Shown: positions 1-15,174, numbered from the stretch's first letter. The stretch: DNA of 30,717 nucleotides from Lingula anatina (GCF_001039355.2 NW_019776008.1:56208-86924); one strand, 5' to 3'. Notes: generated by a model not told the origin, from the letters alone. Translations and numbers: made by a program.

Positions 1-3000
1 GATACGCAAATGGATGGCCAAATGCTTGTAAAACATCTATAAGTAGTATATTATCCTTTAGTCACTTTGTGCAGAATATAAAAGAAGCCAAACTACGTGA
101 CAACGCTTCGCCCTCATGAAAAGTGACACGATATGAGGTAGTGACTTCTTCCCCCTAATTTTTAGGCCAAAAGAACAGTAAATTAAATGCAAATACATGT
201 TTTTACTTACATTGCGATGTTGTCTTCGGTATACACACTGTCACACGCACAAAAGCAGGTGAAATGAATGCAGCAACGGCCGGAAAATCTGAAGACAACC
301 TCCCAACTCAAGGCCGCACATGCACGGCAATAGCTCGGCCTGCGTGATTTGAAGTTGGCATTGCACGTTTTCTACTTCTGTGATTGTGTATCGGTTCAGT
401 GTCGAGTGGCAGTGCATGTGCAATTCGAGTCGGCAATGAGGACGATTAATCTTTGGGAAATACTTTGGCAAAGAAAAAAGGAACGCTGGTATATCACGAT
501 GAAGTGTCTTTTATTATTGATGCTAGTCCTTACTGGTATTTTTATTATTATTTCAGTTTCATAGCAGCTTTGTCGATTATATTTTTGCGTAATGACGCAC
601 ATTCGAAGTAGTCCAAGTTTGTATGATAATCGCACCACTTGCAGTACTTACAGTTGGGTGCTTTCGTTTGTCTGGGATCGTGAAACTTTGTAGTTAATTT
701 AGTGGCCGATGGAGGCCGTCTTCTCGATCTTGCGGAAGACGGTCAAAACTTTTTAAGTTTACATTGATAGGTATCGATTTTTTTCTGTCGGAAAAGGGTC
801 AGAAATTTTCAAGATTTCATTGAAGATCTTCTTACTTTGTCTGTGACGGTCTTCCATGACTATGTTAAAAGCTGACAGTATTCCAAATTAACTACCATAA
901 GTTGAGCTTATTAATTTATGACGCAACTAAAATGCGCTGTAACCAGAGGGTATGCAGGAGCTCATTTTATTTCATATAGTAGAACTAGAATACACTGTGA
1001 CAAAAAAAGGTCTATGTGTTTTTAAACAGCCGGTTGTACTTGATAATAAATGCAAATTAAGTGTGCTGGCTCTGTACAATGTCTTCAAATATTTTTAATT
1101 TGCCAAATGCCTAGAGAAGTTCTATAACATAAAACAACCAAAAAGTGCATTTATATCATTGGCAATCCAACACATGGTACAGAGGTGGATTTATTACTAT
1201 AACCATGCTAATTTATCATTTTTTTCTACTATTATAACTTGCCAGATACCAGTACATGTATTTGAATAAAGAATTTTAAAGAAAAATATATTCATTAAAA
1301 ATACTGATCTGCCTTTGAAAATGAAGAAAGCAATCCACTTATCTTATCAATATCACATAAAACACAGATAACATTTATGAATACATAAATTAGTCATTTT
1401 AGCTTTCACATTTACTACTGATATTTTTGACCTGCTTCTTATAGATATTGTTTTTTGGACAAATTTCAGTCATAACAGCGTAAAATGGAATTGGGACTAA
1501 AACTTATACAGACAGTAACACATATCAACATAAAAATAGAATTACCGACCACATTTAACACGAGTATTCGCCAAAGTGAAAATTGATGAAAATGTAAACA
1601 AACATTGAGTTGGGCTCGTCTTGGCCGATGCATGACGTCTAATCTTGAATTTTACACGATCTTCCTACAAAAACAGCTGAAGCATTTTTTTACAAGGATA
1701 GATTTGAATAAAATTTTAGGTGCACAATTATGGCTTTTAAACACATTATACAGCCTCTGGAATTTCCTGCACACTTTCTAGTTTGCAAATTATAATGAAA
1801 ATTACGATGTTGTCAAGGAAAAATGTTACCGCGACGTGTGAGTTTGGCGAACATATACTCTGACAAATAAAAGGTTGCCAAATAAAATATTACATGGGTA
1901 TGAAGCTTAAATACCCAATTAATATATCATCTGATTGGAAGTATTAGATATTTACTTCTGCAGATAATATTGACATTTTTCGGTCAAATTCCCATTGTTT
2001 CACAAAACGAACGCGACGTAACGTAATGGCGCGTGAAAAAACGACGTAAAATCCCTACGCCGTGACAGTATGTGTCCTACTGAACATATTCATTCTGTTT
2101 ACCATTGCGGACTGCGGCTCTGCTTACAGTGTATATGTTGTTTATTCATAGTAAAAATAATGAAAATTAACCGACTTAATCTTATAATGAGGACGGTTTC
2201 GATAGTATTTCCTGTGGTGTGGAGGAATTCTATTAGTAGGATACAAGAACAAGAAAAAATTAATTTGGCTTTTAAAGAAAAAGAAGCACTATATATTTGT
2301 CCTGGAAATCCTAAAATTTCCAGCTTAACATATTCTCCAAAAACTCATAATTAATTAATATGTCAAGTCAAATTTTAAATAATTTATCCCAAAATATTGG
2401 TTCTCCTATAATTCCCACACCACCTTTATTTTGCAATAATGGCAAAGCTACCCAGCTATCTGAGATGTGGCATTTGAATCTTTGATACTTTTTGGTTACA
2501 TTTTTTTCACTTGTCAAACTTGTTTACGAAAAATTTTATAAATAGGTCAACGTATAACCTCCTGCATAAATGATACCAAAATACATAAACTCAGGTCCCT
2601 ATCTTAGGATTAATTTTTATATAAATGATAAAATCCCATTGATAAAATATTACAGAATAGGAGCAATTTTCAAAATGCACATACAAAGGCACAGTGATGC
2701 CTTTCGCATGTCACGCATCAAGGATAGGTGAAGGTCGTTCAGAAGTATACTCACTGGAACTAGTTTAAATCGGTTGCGTCCAACTCAACATTGTTCTCAG
2801 GTTAGTTTTCATTACATTTGAATAAAATTTTCAACTTTCAGCAGTATCAAGGTCGAGAAATTTCACTGTTTGACAGCTAGAGGTATCGAGAAACGTCATT
2901 TTTTCAGTTTTTTTCGTTGACTGTTGAATTCGTGAGCAGTGTGACTATACTAGAGATAACACATTCTTGAAACTTTGAAATTTTAAACCTAAGATGATAT

Positions 3001-3404
3001 TTTAAAAATGATAATCCAAAGTCTTAAAATCGTGTCCATATTGATAATAAATGACCATTTGTATAATCCTTTGAAACTATACTGGTAAGAGCGCATGCTT
3101 ATCTACGTGGCTGTAAAAAATGGCTGCACATTGAGACCGTGTTTGATTTTAATAGAGCCTTATTTGTAAGGTATGTTTTTTCAGTTCGGCCATCGCAAAT
3201 GCCGCGAAACGGCGCTACTTCGTGACGCGGACTCACTGAAAAGTTTCAAATCGCCATGACGTTATGTTTTTCAGCCAGTTGCCATATGACCGTATAGTGC
3301 ATACGTGTAAAAGGGTCAGTGGTCAGTGGTTGAATAAATAGTGCATTTTTGGAAGCGACCGTCAATCTTGTGAGTTGTTAAAAAGGACAGCACACCAGAG
3401 CAAT
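1..3404. other. Intergenic region upstream of the ADAMTS-like gene
   Basis: AT-rich sequence with no conserved reading frame or splice-phased exon. The only recognisable element is the dispersed repeat at 701-866. I see no convincing TATA box directly upstream of 3405. Confidence 0.6.
701..866. repeat. Dispersed MITE-like repeat, left copy
   Basis: It begins agtggccgatggaggccgtc and shares, in the same order, blocks such as cggaagacggtca and aagtttacattg with 30380-30551. The ends resemble the CAGTGGCGGATTTAGG type. The right border is blurred. Confidence 0.6.
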
Positions 3405-3486
3405 ATGCAGGGAGGAGTACTTTGCCTGGCCGCACTGTTGATTGCAGGGATCAAACTGCGGCAAGCGGCACATATAAAAAACGAAG
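3405..3486 (+). CDS. ADAMTS-like exon 1: start codon and signal peptide
   Basis: It starts ATGCAGGGAGGA and encodes 27 residues with a hydrophobic core (VLCLAALLIAGI), then ends in phase 1 before gtacg. The following exon joins in frame. This ATG was chosen because it gives a signal peptide, and no upstream in-frame coding stretch is visible. An untranslated exon further upstream cannot be excluded. Confidence 0.78.
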
Positions 3487-6400
3487 GTACGATAAAATTC
3501 CTTATCTTATGATCAAATGTACAGGTGAGTTCTGTGGATTAACTTATTTTCTTGCCATTTCATGGTGAAAATATTGATTATTGATAAAGGATCAGATCCA
3601 AGGGTAGACTCGCCCTTCAAGAAATCGACGCCTTCAAAAAATCGACGCAAACCGGAAGTACGTATTTTTTTCGCTATTTTTCCCGGCATGCTTTGCGTAA
3701 ACATTCTGGGTTGTCAAGTTGTAGTGTCTGATACAAAGTATCGAATGCAACATTTAAACTTTTGTTTATAATACAAAAAGCGTTGATAACGACCCCTTTA
3801 GACATGTTGTAGAAGAAGTTAGTTGAACAGAAATAATATTTACTTACATAATTTTCCGTGCTTTTATGCTCTTGTCGACGTCCTATTATTTGCGCATCCT
3901 TCGTATGAGTAACTCATATTTAATTTATCATTATTTATTGTCGCCGGTGAATCTGATGATCAAATGTGCAGGTGAGTTCTGTGGATTAACTGCCATTTCA
4001 TGGTGAAAATATTGATTATTGATAAAGGATCAGATCCAAGGGTAGATCTAAGTTTTTGAATGTTCCGGATAACAGTTTTAGATCAAAGAGAAACTTTTTA
4101 CGACGTCTTGCAATATGTTCATACTGCCAAAACAGTTTCGTGATGAGTATATCGTGTGAACAGGTCGTTACCTTCCTTTAGCACTATTTATGCGATATGA
4201 CAACTATTGAAACAGTCTAGGGTTCCTAGTAGATGAATAAAGTGTTCCCGAAAAACTTTGGACACCTGTCTGACATTATGTCTGACATAAAAAATCTCGA
4301 TGTCAGACATTTTTTGATCATGTCAGACATTTGAAAAACATATCATTTTTCATGGTTAAATTATAAAGACAAGTCTGATAAAAACAGCAGTACAAAAGAG
4401 TGCCTACATCAGATACACTGTGAAATAGTGGCCTCATTTTTTTAGCATGTCACAGTCTGGACATCAACTTTTCAGCTTTCTGGGCATTCGAATCACCAAT
4501 TTCTTAAAATCTATTGGTCCGACTTAAAATTCACTATTAAAAACAATCCAACAGACTGGACATTTACCTCTATTATATCAATACTAGTTACAATGACCTT
4601 GATTGGTCAAATCTTTTTGGATTTAGAATTGCATTGTGCATGTAAGTGTTTCAGAATTCAGAAAAATATCAATCACATTGAAAATATCTTTAAAAAACTC
4701 AGTTTTATAATAATGTTTTGGTGGAATATTTGTACAGTCTGATTTTTTTTCTAAAAGTAAATAATTGTACTGGATATTCATGTAATACATACATTAAACT
4801 CTTCCATGTGTACACACAAAATACTGGTAGTAAGAAAATGCAAAATGCATATATATCTTGTTTATTTTTATTTCATGTTCTTAAAAACCTTATCCATTAA
4901 AAAAAAATGCAAAAGAAAGCTATGTAATGGTGCTTAGACATTGCCTTAATTATATCATATTTATGATTAAAAATAACTCACCTTCAATTTTAATCACTAT
5001 TTAAATATTTGAAATTTATTTTAAATGAAACTTCTATCACACAGATTGCCAATTGAAAATATAAAATATGATAAATATAGACAAGAACACAATGGTCCAA
5101 TATATGCATGTTGGATTGAAAAAAAAGTTCATCATGTCACATTTATTTTTAAAATCCACTATTTGTTTTTTTTTATATAAAATAAAGATACATCGTTTTA
5201 ATCACTCAGTCTGTACTTATGGCAGCTGAGCAGAAATCAAAACGATATCTGCCTTGGTCAACTTGGTCAACTTCTCTGCACTAGGGAGACAGAGAACGGC
5301 GCCACTGTGTCTGCACTGTGCTCACCCTCAACTGTGTGGCTTCTAAACTGGTCTGAACTGGTTCAGCAGTGGCTAGGCCAAACGTGTAGTAGTGGGGAAT
5401 ACACATCGGTGTCATTTATTTTTTACTGTATTATACGTTTGAGTTATTTGGGAGAATCTGATTCAGAGTCCAAGCGTGGGTATTCTTTTTGAGATCAAAA
5501 CAATAAAGTAAGTTCCAGTAGACTATGCAGGCCCGTAGCCAGGGGGGCTTCGGGGGGGTTCAAAAGAAACCCCCCTTTTTGCTGGGAAAAGGTCCCCTCT
5601 GGGTAAAATTGTATCTAGGTACATGAAGGTTTCCCGGGAAAAGGTCCACTTATTCAGAAAAAGAACCCCCCTTTTGAAATTGCTGGCTACGGGCCTGCTA
5701 TGCACTTGCTTTAAATTCATAAAAAGTTGTACAAACAACGTACAATGTATGAACCCCAGAATTTCTCAAGGTGGCCAGAAAATGCTCATTAGGGCAAAAG
5801 TAATTTAAAAAGTATCAATTCATGACCTACTTTTTTGCACTGGAGCTTGTCATGCAGTGGCAAAAAGCACTGACAACTGGGCCAGGACTTTGAATTTTAT
5901 ATGCTCTCTCATCTAATAGTACGGACATTGTGACTGGAATGCTGACATTACACGTCAGACATTTTCAATTTATGCCGGACTTGTCCGGCTGTCCGACGAT
6001 TTTTCGGGAACACTGTGAATAATGAAAAGGCATATCAAAACCTTAATCAAAATCCTATGGAAATATAGAAAAAAATAATTGATCACTTTGTTAAAGGATC
6101 TTGAAGACAGTTTGTGCCAGATTTGCAAATTACTTAGGCCTGGTTTGGCAAAATGCTGAATGAAATTAAAGACAATTTGTTTTGTATTTCTATTGGCATG
6201 ACCATAATCTTTGTTATTTGAAATATCATAGATCTACACATGCCACGCGTAAAATAAAAATAATAACACAATATCCCTTCCACGTTGTTTTCTCCTGCGG
6301 CACAGTCAGGCCTTATAAACGGATTAGGCGTTTGCTAACACTACCCGCAGTTCTTTCAGCACTAACGCTCATATTAACCACATAACCCACGAATTAACCT

Positions 6401-9400
6401 ACACACCGTAAAATTATTTAGCACCAACAAAGCGATACTTAGCATTTTCTTTCATCTGCTCTGGTAGTGCTGGTTAATTTGTGGGTATGGTGGTTAGTGT
6501 AGGTGTTGGTGCTAAAAGATCTGCGGATAGTGTTAGTAAACGCCAGCCTAATCCGTTTATAAGGCCCGATAAAGAGGTCACTAGTACGTATACCTTAGCT
6601 GGGATACAGGTTATTTACGATTATATTGTTGAGCGTTATATAACATTTTTGGGACATAAGTTATTAAAAAATATGTAAAAATGTGTAGTAAAAATATTGT
6701 ATTGATGATACTGAACTTACGGGAAAATAAATCAAAACGCCGCAGAGAACAGAGCGGAATATTCTGATTTTCAATTTAGGTTTTTCTAAATATTTTATAA
6801 CAACTTCACTATGGATTTGATCATTGGCCCAATTTAAATGCACACGAACGTATTGAGTAATAAGAGGCGAGACCGTGCCTTCAACTCAAAGGAGCGCCAC
6901 ACGCGCAAATCCAAATACTGTATGGTTTAAAATTATTTCGCCGTAACGCGTAGAAGTTAATATCTCGAAAACTACCGTACACCAAATGTTCGATCCATAA
7001 ACTTCAAAGTAGCAAATGCACGTGCAAATACTTAAAACTTCTTATTCATTTCTCACAGACAAAGATATGTCAGATGCCGTTACAATTTATGAAAATTAAG
7101 ATTTGCTTAATTTTGATATGATTGATTTTTTATTTAAAAAATTAATAATTTGATAGCTGAAGCCATCCGCATTTCGGTACGTTGTCTAAAAACGCAATCT
7201 GGTTTATAGACACCTTCATCTACATTTGTGCAGCCGCCCCCGGAGAATTTCGTGGAAGAGTACACCCACGTGCTTAAAACAAGGTCAATTACAATAGATT
7301 ATTGCATCACTGCATACTTGTGCCCTTGTCTCGATGTTGTCATAAAGTGGTTTAGCACTGGTCATCTGGTCCCCGTTTCACAAAGAATCTTAAATCCGTA
7401 GTTGCCTAGCTCGAGCTGAATGGCCTAGCTAGGTCGACTACGCTGCAGTCGACTAGGAGTGTTTCACAAAGAATCTAAAGTCGTACTTGGTGTGCTTACC
7501 GTAGTCGACGCGCACGAGAAACTCTTCAAGAAAAGGAGGTTTAAAATTTCAAAAGTTTCACAAGACATGACGTTTAATGGCCTCTTTCGGCCGAGAACGA
7601 TCGTTTATCAACAATAAAAGTCAGCCAAAACACAAACAAAGTTTGTTTTTGAACTTTATTGATTAGTTTTACTTCAATACAACTTCAAAGTAACAGTTAA
7701 ACATTAGCTTGTCGTGGAACACTGCTGACGGACGTCTAGCGGTCAAAAACATAAACAAACACGCGATCGGCTGGGTAAAGTGGCGTTTTATTTTTTATTT
7801 CAATATTCCATTAATGTCAGTGCTATTCAAGGATATTATAACACAATATCTTGAAGGAGGCATGTTCTTTCCAAATTTTTGTTGTTTATGCTCTCATTTA
7901 CCGAGTTTTAGTTGAGCTTGCCGACTTAAGTCTCCTCCCGAGGAGGCTAGACATCGTCGACTAGCAGCTAAGAAAAAAACGACGTAAGCAACCGTTTAGA
8001 TTCTTTGTGAAACGGGACTTAGTGACGTAACGACTTAATTACGTTGGTAACCAAGCTCTTAGTCAGGGAAACCGACTTAAGTTTTTTTTTGTGAAACGGG
8101 GGCCTGGGCAGCAATTTGATACAGGTGGTTGACCAGCCAATTACGCTCTGGTTTAATAATGTAAACAAGAGGGATCAATGCGTCGTTAGTGTGTTCTAGA
8201 ACTCGTATAATTTGGCTGCCTGGGTCGGTGCGCATCCTGAGGGTAGGCCTACGGTGTACCACAGACTTAGTCATTTTCTTTTGGTGATTTTATCCTGGCA
8301 AATACACAGACTAGCCTATATCCCTATTATTTTCCATTATATTTCACTTGTTGTGGAAGTCTTATAATGTGCGCCAACAAACTGGCATTCGGTCTCCTGA
8401 TTTTTCACATAGTCAATAGAGAATCTTAAAGAAGCATATGAAATGACATTTGTTCTGTCCAGCTTTTCCGAAGCTTTACACGAGATATAGGCACACAGAC
8501 ATAAAATTTTTATCTTTACTTTTGGGTAGTGGATAATATCCTAATATCCTAATATCATATTAGGTATTGGATATAACCGCTACTGCTAGAAATAAAGAAA
8601 TGTACTGACATGCAGATTAGTACAGATGGTGCTTTCGATGACGCATATCCACATCAGATTGCTTACAATGGTACAAGTAGTACGTATGTTTCCACAGCTG
8701 ACAAAGAGGCCATTCAGAATGAGAAGAGCCGTGTGCTAGCTAGGCCACGACTTAAATATGGGCCACGACCTAAATATGGGCTACTAAATACGACCTAGGT
8801 CTCGACCGGTTGAATTGAGCCGAGATTTAATTACTGTGCCCCTGCAGGGACGGCGCATGGGGGAGGCGTGTGAGAGGCGGAGAACCCATTACAGGATTAA
8901 GCAGTCTTCCTTTCATGTAGGTCCGTCATATTTAGGTCGTGGCCTAGATAGCACTCGGCTCTTCTCATTCTGAATGGCCTCAGAGCTGTGTGCATTTCTG
9001 GCCCTTACTTCTTTGGTGACGTCGTGATGGTAATAAGACCCGAGTGTCCATGTTACTTAATGGTTAATACACAACTCCCATAGCATGGGTACCTTTCACA
9101 CAATTTAGATCACGAGCTATTTAGAGCTATTTAGTTTTTTTCTTTTGGAAAATGTGATTTTCCTGTCTGGTGAAACATCCCAACTTATTCATCTTCGGCT
9201 CTATACGTATGTCTGGAGTGTTATATTTGCAACATTTCAGTTAAGAAGGTTGTATTACAAAAATGGGTCTACTGCTGAAACAGAAGCGCTTTAGCCTGTT
9301 TGAATAATCACGCTTATGTCAACTTTTTGTTTTCATCATCTGTTTTGATTAGTTATTTGTGACGGTAATTTTATAGCCTAAAACGATGCTTTTCAACTTA

Positions 9401-12400
9401 TAAATGAATAATTGTATTGGAAAAATCTTGTAGGAGCGATATAAATATAGTCGTTATTTCAATGTTTTAGACCTCGAAGTAGTCACCATAAAGGAGGTGA
9501 CAGACCCAGTCAAGCGCGAGCTTGGCACTGACCAGCCTGACGCACGGTACCAATTTGACGCCCACGGCAAGAGCTTTGATCTCCGTCTGAAGAGAAACAA
9601 CCGAATCAACTTGAGGACGACGCCTGTGCATTACCTCGACCACACTGGGAGGATTACAAAGAGAGCTCTAGGAAGCGATGACGTAAGGAGATGTCTTATT
9701 TTGGGTTGCCATGTCTGCTTGGTATGATTAAGAAGGAGTCCAAAATTTGTAAAAAAATATATATATATATCCGCCAAGAAGATTGTGTATTTTACCTCCG
9801 TTTCTGTTTGTCTGATTGGCACCAGCCTTACTCAAAAAGTTATGGATGGATTTTGATGGTAAAATTTTCAGTATCGGTTGGAAAAAGGCTATCTGAAAGA
9901 TTTTGTTGGTGATCCGTGTTCTGGGCCATCATCTGGATCCAAGAACTGCTTAAAGGATTCTCCACCGTTGCACGATAGGGCCTTGACCCGCTGTGCAATG
10001 AATGTGCTCTCTACCACAATCTATCAGTGTCAATTTCTTGGCGGAGGTCTTCGCTCTCCGAGTGTTTTTTAGTAGCTTAAAATTATTGATAAAGTGTCCG
10101 AATATTATTAAGGTATTATGAACAAGTTTTTGAAACCTACTCAAATAAAAAAATTAGATTAATAGCTTTACTTCCATCTACGTCATCTGTTTCAGGATTT
10201 CACTCTCTATCAAGATAAGGCCAGCAACGCCGCTGTTGCAGTATATACCGATAAAAGACATCCGAAAAATCAAAAGAAAATGGTGAGTTCTGTTTCCTCT
10301 CACTGTAAGAACAAAAAAAGTGCTAAAAGTAAAACACATATCTATCCTATCGAATTCGTGTCAAGTTTTTTAAGCCTACTGAACTCTCTCTCTCAGTAAT
10401 ACCTACCAGTAGCTCCACTGACACCTTGTGAAAATTAGATTTTTTGAAAATTTCACAGGAGGGCTTTGTTATCGATGCAGACAAAATGTATGAACTTCGT
10501 CACTTAGAAGACGACAAATACGTCGTGGCTCGTCGGAACATAGAATCAAAACCCCCAGGAGAGGAAGACGTCGACACATATGCCGGTAGGTACCCGGTAC
10601 ATATATGTTAAAAGTTATATGCCTGATTTAAAACCGGTTTTTTTTTCGGACGTTTCAGCATTAAATTTTGGTGTCTGTTTGAACAGTAGTCAAACAGTGT
10701 AAGCGCTTCATTGCGTAGACATTTGTATGGTTACTGAATGTATAGGTCCTATACTTGTATTAAGACATCGTGATGGTCATGGATTTTATTTATTCCGAAA
10801 AAAATGCAAACAAAATATTCATCCGTGCCTGAAATTGTCGGTACTGTTTTTGGCACTGTTTTTGGTTTATCCTTCTAACGAGACATCAATTTCACTTTCT
10901 TGGTAACCATTATTCGCACGATCCATGTATTGTACGATTATTTAATAAACAGATTATAATTCCATTCTATCTGATATTATAAGTATTGAATGTATGACCA
11001 TTGCGCTATTTCTATCTAATAATTTACACGTACTGGTGCAATGTCCACTTGTTACAGAAAAACCAACACCTCGTCAGCTTCATCTCCATGTTCGCCGGTC
11101 AGCCGACGAGTCCACGCTTTCCCGGACCTTGAGGGACGTGCTGACCGCTATAAACAAGCAGAAAACCGATAAAGCCATAGAACGTAGCAAGAGACAGACA
11201 TATAGTGGGTCCCACATTGACGCCAGCGTGGAACTCATGGTGTGCACCGATGACACGATCTGGACCTACTTTATGGGGCGGAATAACCAAGACGCTGCTG
11301 CGGCGGAAAAGGAACTGAAAAGATACTTCGCCCTGATAACTAATGGGGTACATTTTTTTCTTTGAATATTGGCATGTCAGTTTATTGCACATGTCATTTC
11401 AAAAGCCACTGTTAAAGACATAAAGAATATATATTGCTCCACAGTAATGTACATGCACTGAACTTTAAAAATATTTTATCACATTACTCTCATTAATTGA
11501 TATGTAATTTTGTACGATGGATTAGTTGTTTTATTTAAGATAAATCTGTTATTTTTTCAAAATTAATGCTGAATATCAAAGTGTCCAATTATTAGAATGT
11601 CCATCAAAATATGAGAAAGGATGCTGTGCCATTCCTTAAAAGGACGCTTAGACTCAATTTCTGTACAGCGAACAAATAATGTTAGCTGTGATGTCGAAAC
11701 GTTTAACTTGTGCGAGTGATTTAATAATTTTTACTAATTGTAACAATCATTTATTAATTTTTTCCCCCAGATGGACCTTCGCTTCCAAAATATTAAGGAT
11801 CCAGATTTGAATATTTACGTTGTATTGGCAGCATATGTTATTGCCAAGGTAATATTCGTTCTGAATTCTTCAACTGGTCACTGCACGGAAGTAGAATTAT
11901 CATCGGTACACAGGGAAGCAAAAACATCAAGTAAAGTATATTTATTAATGAGTGGTCGTGATGATGCCCCGCGTTCGTACAAAGTCCACTCTGTTACGCT
12001 AACAACCGGTGTAACGTGACACGGAGTCCCCCATCATAGAGAGCCTGCTTCCCATTCATTTAAACAGGTAAGCCTCGCCATAGATTTTGACCCACTCAGG
12101 TGAGGCTAACCCTAACCATTATAACTATGGAGGGCGGATTTTCTGTTACGCGAACCCTCAGTTTCGTTGCACCAGCAAAAACAGCATGATATACACCCAA
12201 AGTGAAAAACTGTCTTATTGCAGCGAGTTATCAACCTCGCTAAGACGGTAGTTTATGACGTATCCGAAAGGTCACGGTTTGCGCAGAATGCATGGAAACG
12301 TGTGCGATTGCACATTATTATATGATAAAAAAGTGCATTTGTTTAAATGTCGTCATTTGTTGTAAAACGGAAACAATTGTGACTTAACCATCTAAACTCG

Positions 12401-15100
12401 CTTGAATAAAAACTGAACGTATGGTAGTGGCAAAATGTTTTAAGGGGAAAAGATATTACAGAAGGTGGAGATACTGTGTAATAGCCTCGGCTAGATTGCC
12501 AAGATAAACTTTAAAACGGTAAGATTCTATAATCCTCAGGGCGCCGGTGGGGCTCCTTGGTTTAGTAATAACGTGCTACCGGGAGAACCGGAGAAAGACG
12601 GAAGGAAAATGGTGAATAGAAAAACCTCCCTGGATGACTGGTGCAAGTACCGCAAAAAGAACTACGGTTCTTTCAGCGAACATGATCACGGAATGGCATT
12701 CACTATGTGAGTATAATGCCATTTGAGATAAATTTACACTACTCCATTTCTTAATGTTATTTACAGCCTAATTATATGTTTTCGGTGTTTTTACAAAGAT
12801 CATTTGGAATTAAGCATTTCTTTGTTGACTTAATATGTGTAAAAACTACACAGACAGATCATTGGCAGCGAAAGAGGTACACGTCCCTCCCTAAGTTTCT
12901 AAATTTTTCAAGTGGACATGGTACATTAAATTATATCTAGTCTCCTTCCCACTTGTGCGTCCTCCACCATCCACATGCCCTTTTGGAATTTCTGGAATCG
13001 CATGTACTTTTTAACCACAACACATTAAGGCTGTCAGGGTGTGGCATGGTATACGTGTATGGGTATTTATCACTATTCATTATAATTACAGGCGTGACAT
13101 TGTTACAACTCAGACCGATACCTCTGTTGCCGGAGTGGCGAGAGTTTCCTCCATATGCTCCATGTCCGGTTCCTGCTCTATCGTTGAGTCTTTTGGAGGC
13201 TTCAATTCGTTCATCACCGCTTCCCATGAACTGGGTCACAAGTAAGTGAAACTGGAGCCGCCTGTCTCATACACGAACTGTAGTCCGAAATTGGCCAAAA
13301 CAATTTAGAGAACTTAAGTTTGGTCTACTTTAGTTTGAAATCCTTTTAGTATTGGTCTGGAACATTGGCAATGTCGCTCTTGTTATAGAACGGCGTAATA
13401 TTTCTACCTTTCATATATTTTGTCATATTTGATTAAAAGTATTGTTTAAAAGTTTAGAAGAATTTTAAGCTAATGGCTGTTGTTAAACAAGACCATGGAA
13501 ACATAAACAGGTCTACGAGTGATAACCGTAAATAAGTTTGTATTTAGGTTAAACATACGAGCATTATATTCACTGTTCATATCGGTCATTTTTGTGTTGC
13601 TGTATTTCACATAATAAGTGTATTTCTATAACTGGTTCCATCTCTTCTACGGCACTAGATATTTTGTTCGTGTTATTGAATTCCTTTTTCTGTTTGGCAT
13701 CGTGTTTGGAATAGATTCTGACAAAAAAATCCGCAAAAACGTTACTTGAGTTTTATAAGCAGTTCTGAAGGTTCTCTCTGTGTGTTTCAGTCTTGGAGCT
13801 CACCATGACGGTTATGCTGGTACTTTTGGGAGAACTTATGACAATAGGGCTTGTTCCTCCAGGGCTGGGTACATTATGGCTCCATCTTCTGGCAGCTCGG
13901 ATCCGACAAAAGGCTATTATTTTTCCAAATGTTCCGTTGCAAATTTCAAAGTAGCATTAGCGTGAGTAAAACTCCTATGAACATCATCTCTCTCTCTCTC
14001 TCTCTCACACACACACGTACACAGTGACACACACATTCCGCTTATTCATTTGAATTTATACAAATCTGACTGTTGCGTTGCCTGTCTGGACTTGGATATT
14101 CATATAACATATCTCGTACCAATATATTTCAGTGAAGCGTGTTGCCTCGTTGACAAAGGCCAATATGAAAATTCTGAAGAATTTGCAGCACATACACAGC
14201 ATCTTCCTGGACAACTATACACCGCTGATCAGCAGTGCCAGATGTTATATGGGTCGAGTTCATCGATGTGTAGGGTATGTATTGTCTAGAACATCGAATC
14301 CAATACCTGAATGCGCTCTCCATTACTTACAAATATAGATTGCGGTTTCTCCTCCCTAAAATGAAGAACTACCACAAATTTGAATTTAGTGGTTAAATAT
14401 TTTTTATTGAAGTCCGCTTTTATTTCTAGAATTTCTGGCCCGTTAACCTGGTATACAGCTTAATGGACCATGCTTGCAGCTGTTCAAATACGTGTCAGCT
14501 ACATGTAGCATATCATTTTGTTACAGACATTAGGATCTTCAAACTACTGCCAGTTACTGCTCTGTAAACAGACATCGGGCCGCTGTTTTCACAGGTTTAA
14601 ACCACCGGCAGATGGCACTGATTGCGACACGAATAAGTGGTGCATACAGGGCTCATGTGTTGACAAAAAGGCCGCCCTGCCAAAATCTCGTGGTGATAGC
14701 GGCAAGAAGACCTCGTGGTGCCCATATGGTAAGTCTGAATCGCTCCACACGCGTTGCTCTTCGTCCAAAATTAATCTGTATTGAACCAAAATCCAAAATG
14801 GTGACATATTGCTTCTCTAGCGACCGCGAGAACTTTCGATATAATGTGGACAGCAAAATGTTTGGTACCTTGATTGCAGTGAAATAGATTTTGAAAAACG
14901 TTGGTCAATCTTTACCCGACAGTCTTTTTTTCTTGTTTGCAAGAGAATGTTTTCCCGCCAATTAAACTTAAGGCCTTGTCCTTACATCTTAAACTACAGT
15001 AGTGTCCTCCGATGATCGTCATGTTTCCAAATCAAGTACTTTTACAATATGTTTAAAGTAAACAGCCCTTCAAACCATTAAAAACCATCAATTTGAGAAA

Positions 15101-15174
<74 letters not shown>

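Noticed and set aside
6182-6678. Two frames of 65-67 residues in opposite halves of a foldback element
   Set aside because: They arise from the inverted arms and have no independent coding signal.
9870-9906. Possible extra exon (acceptor ttttcag, donor gtgatc) encoding YRLEKGYLKDFV
   Set aside because: It would leave phase 1 while the neighbouring exons need phase 0. Exons 2 and 3 already join in frame.
12224-12247. Possible 24-nt microexon between exons 6 and 7 (RVINLAKT)
   Set aside because: The phases would fit, but the donor is weak and nothing in the family pattern requires these residues. It remains a minor alternative.
12937-13249. Overlapping frames of about 100 residues on both strands
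   Set aside because: They are shadows of exon 8 in wrong frames; the splice-phased exon explains the sequence.
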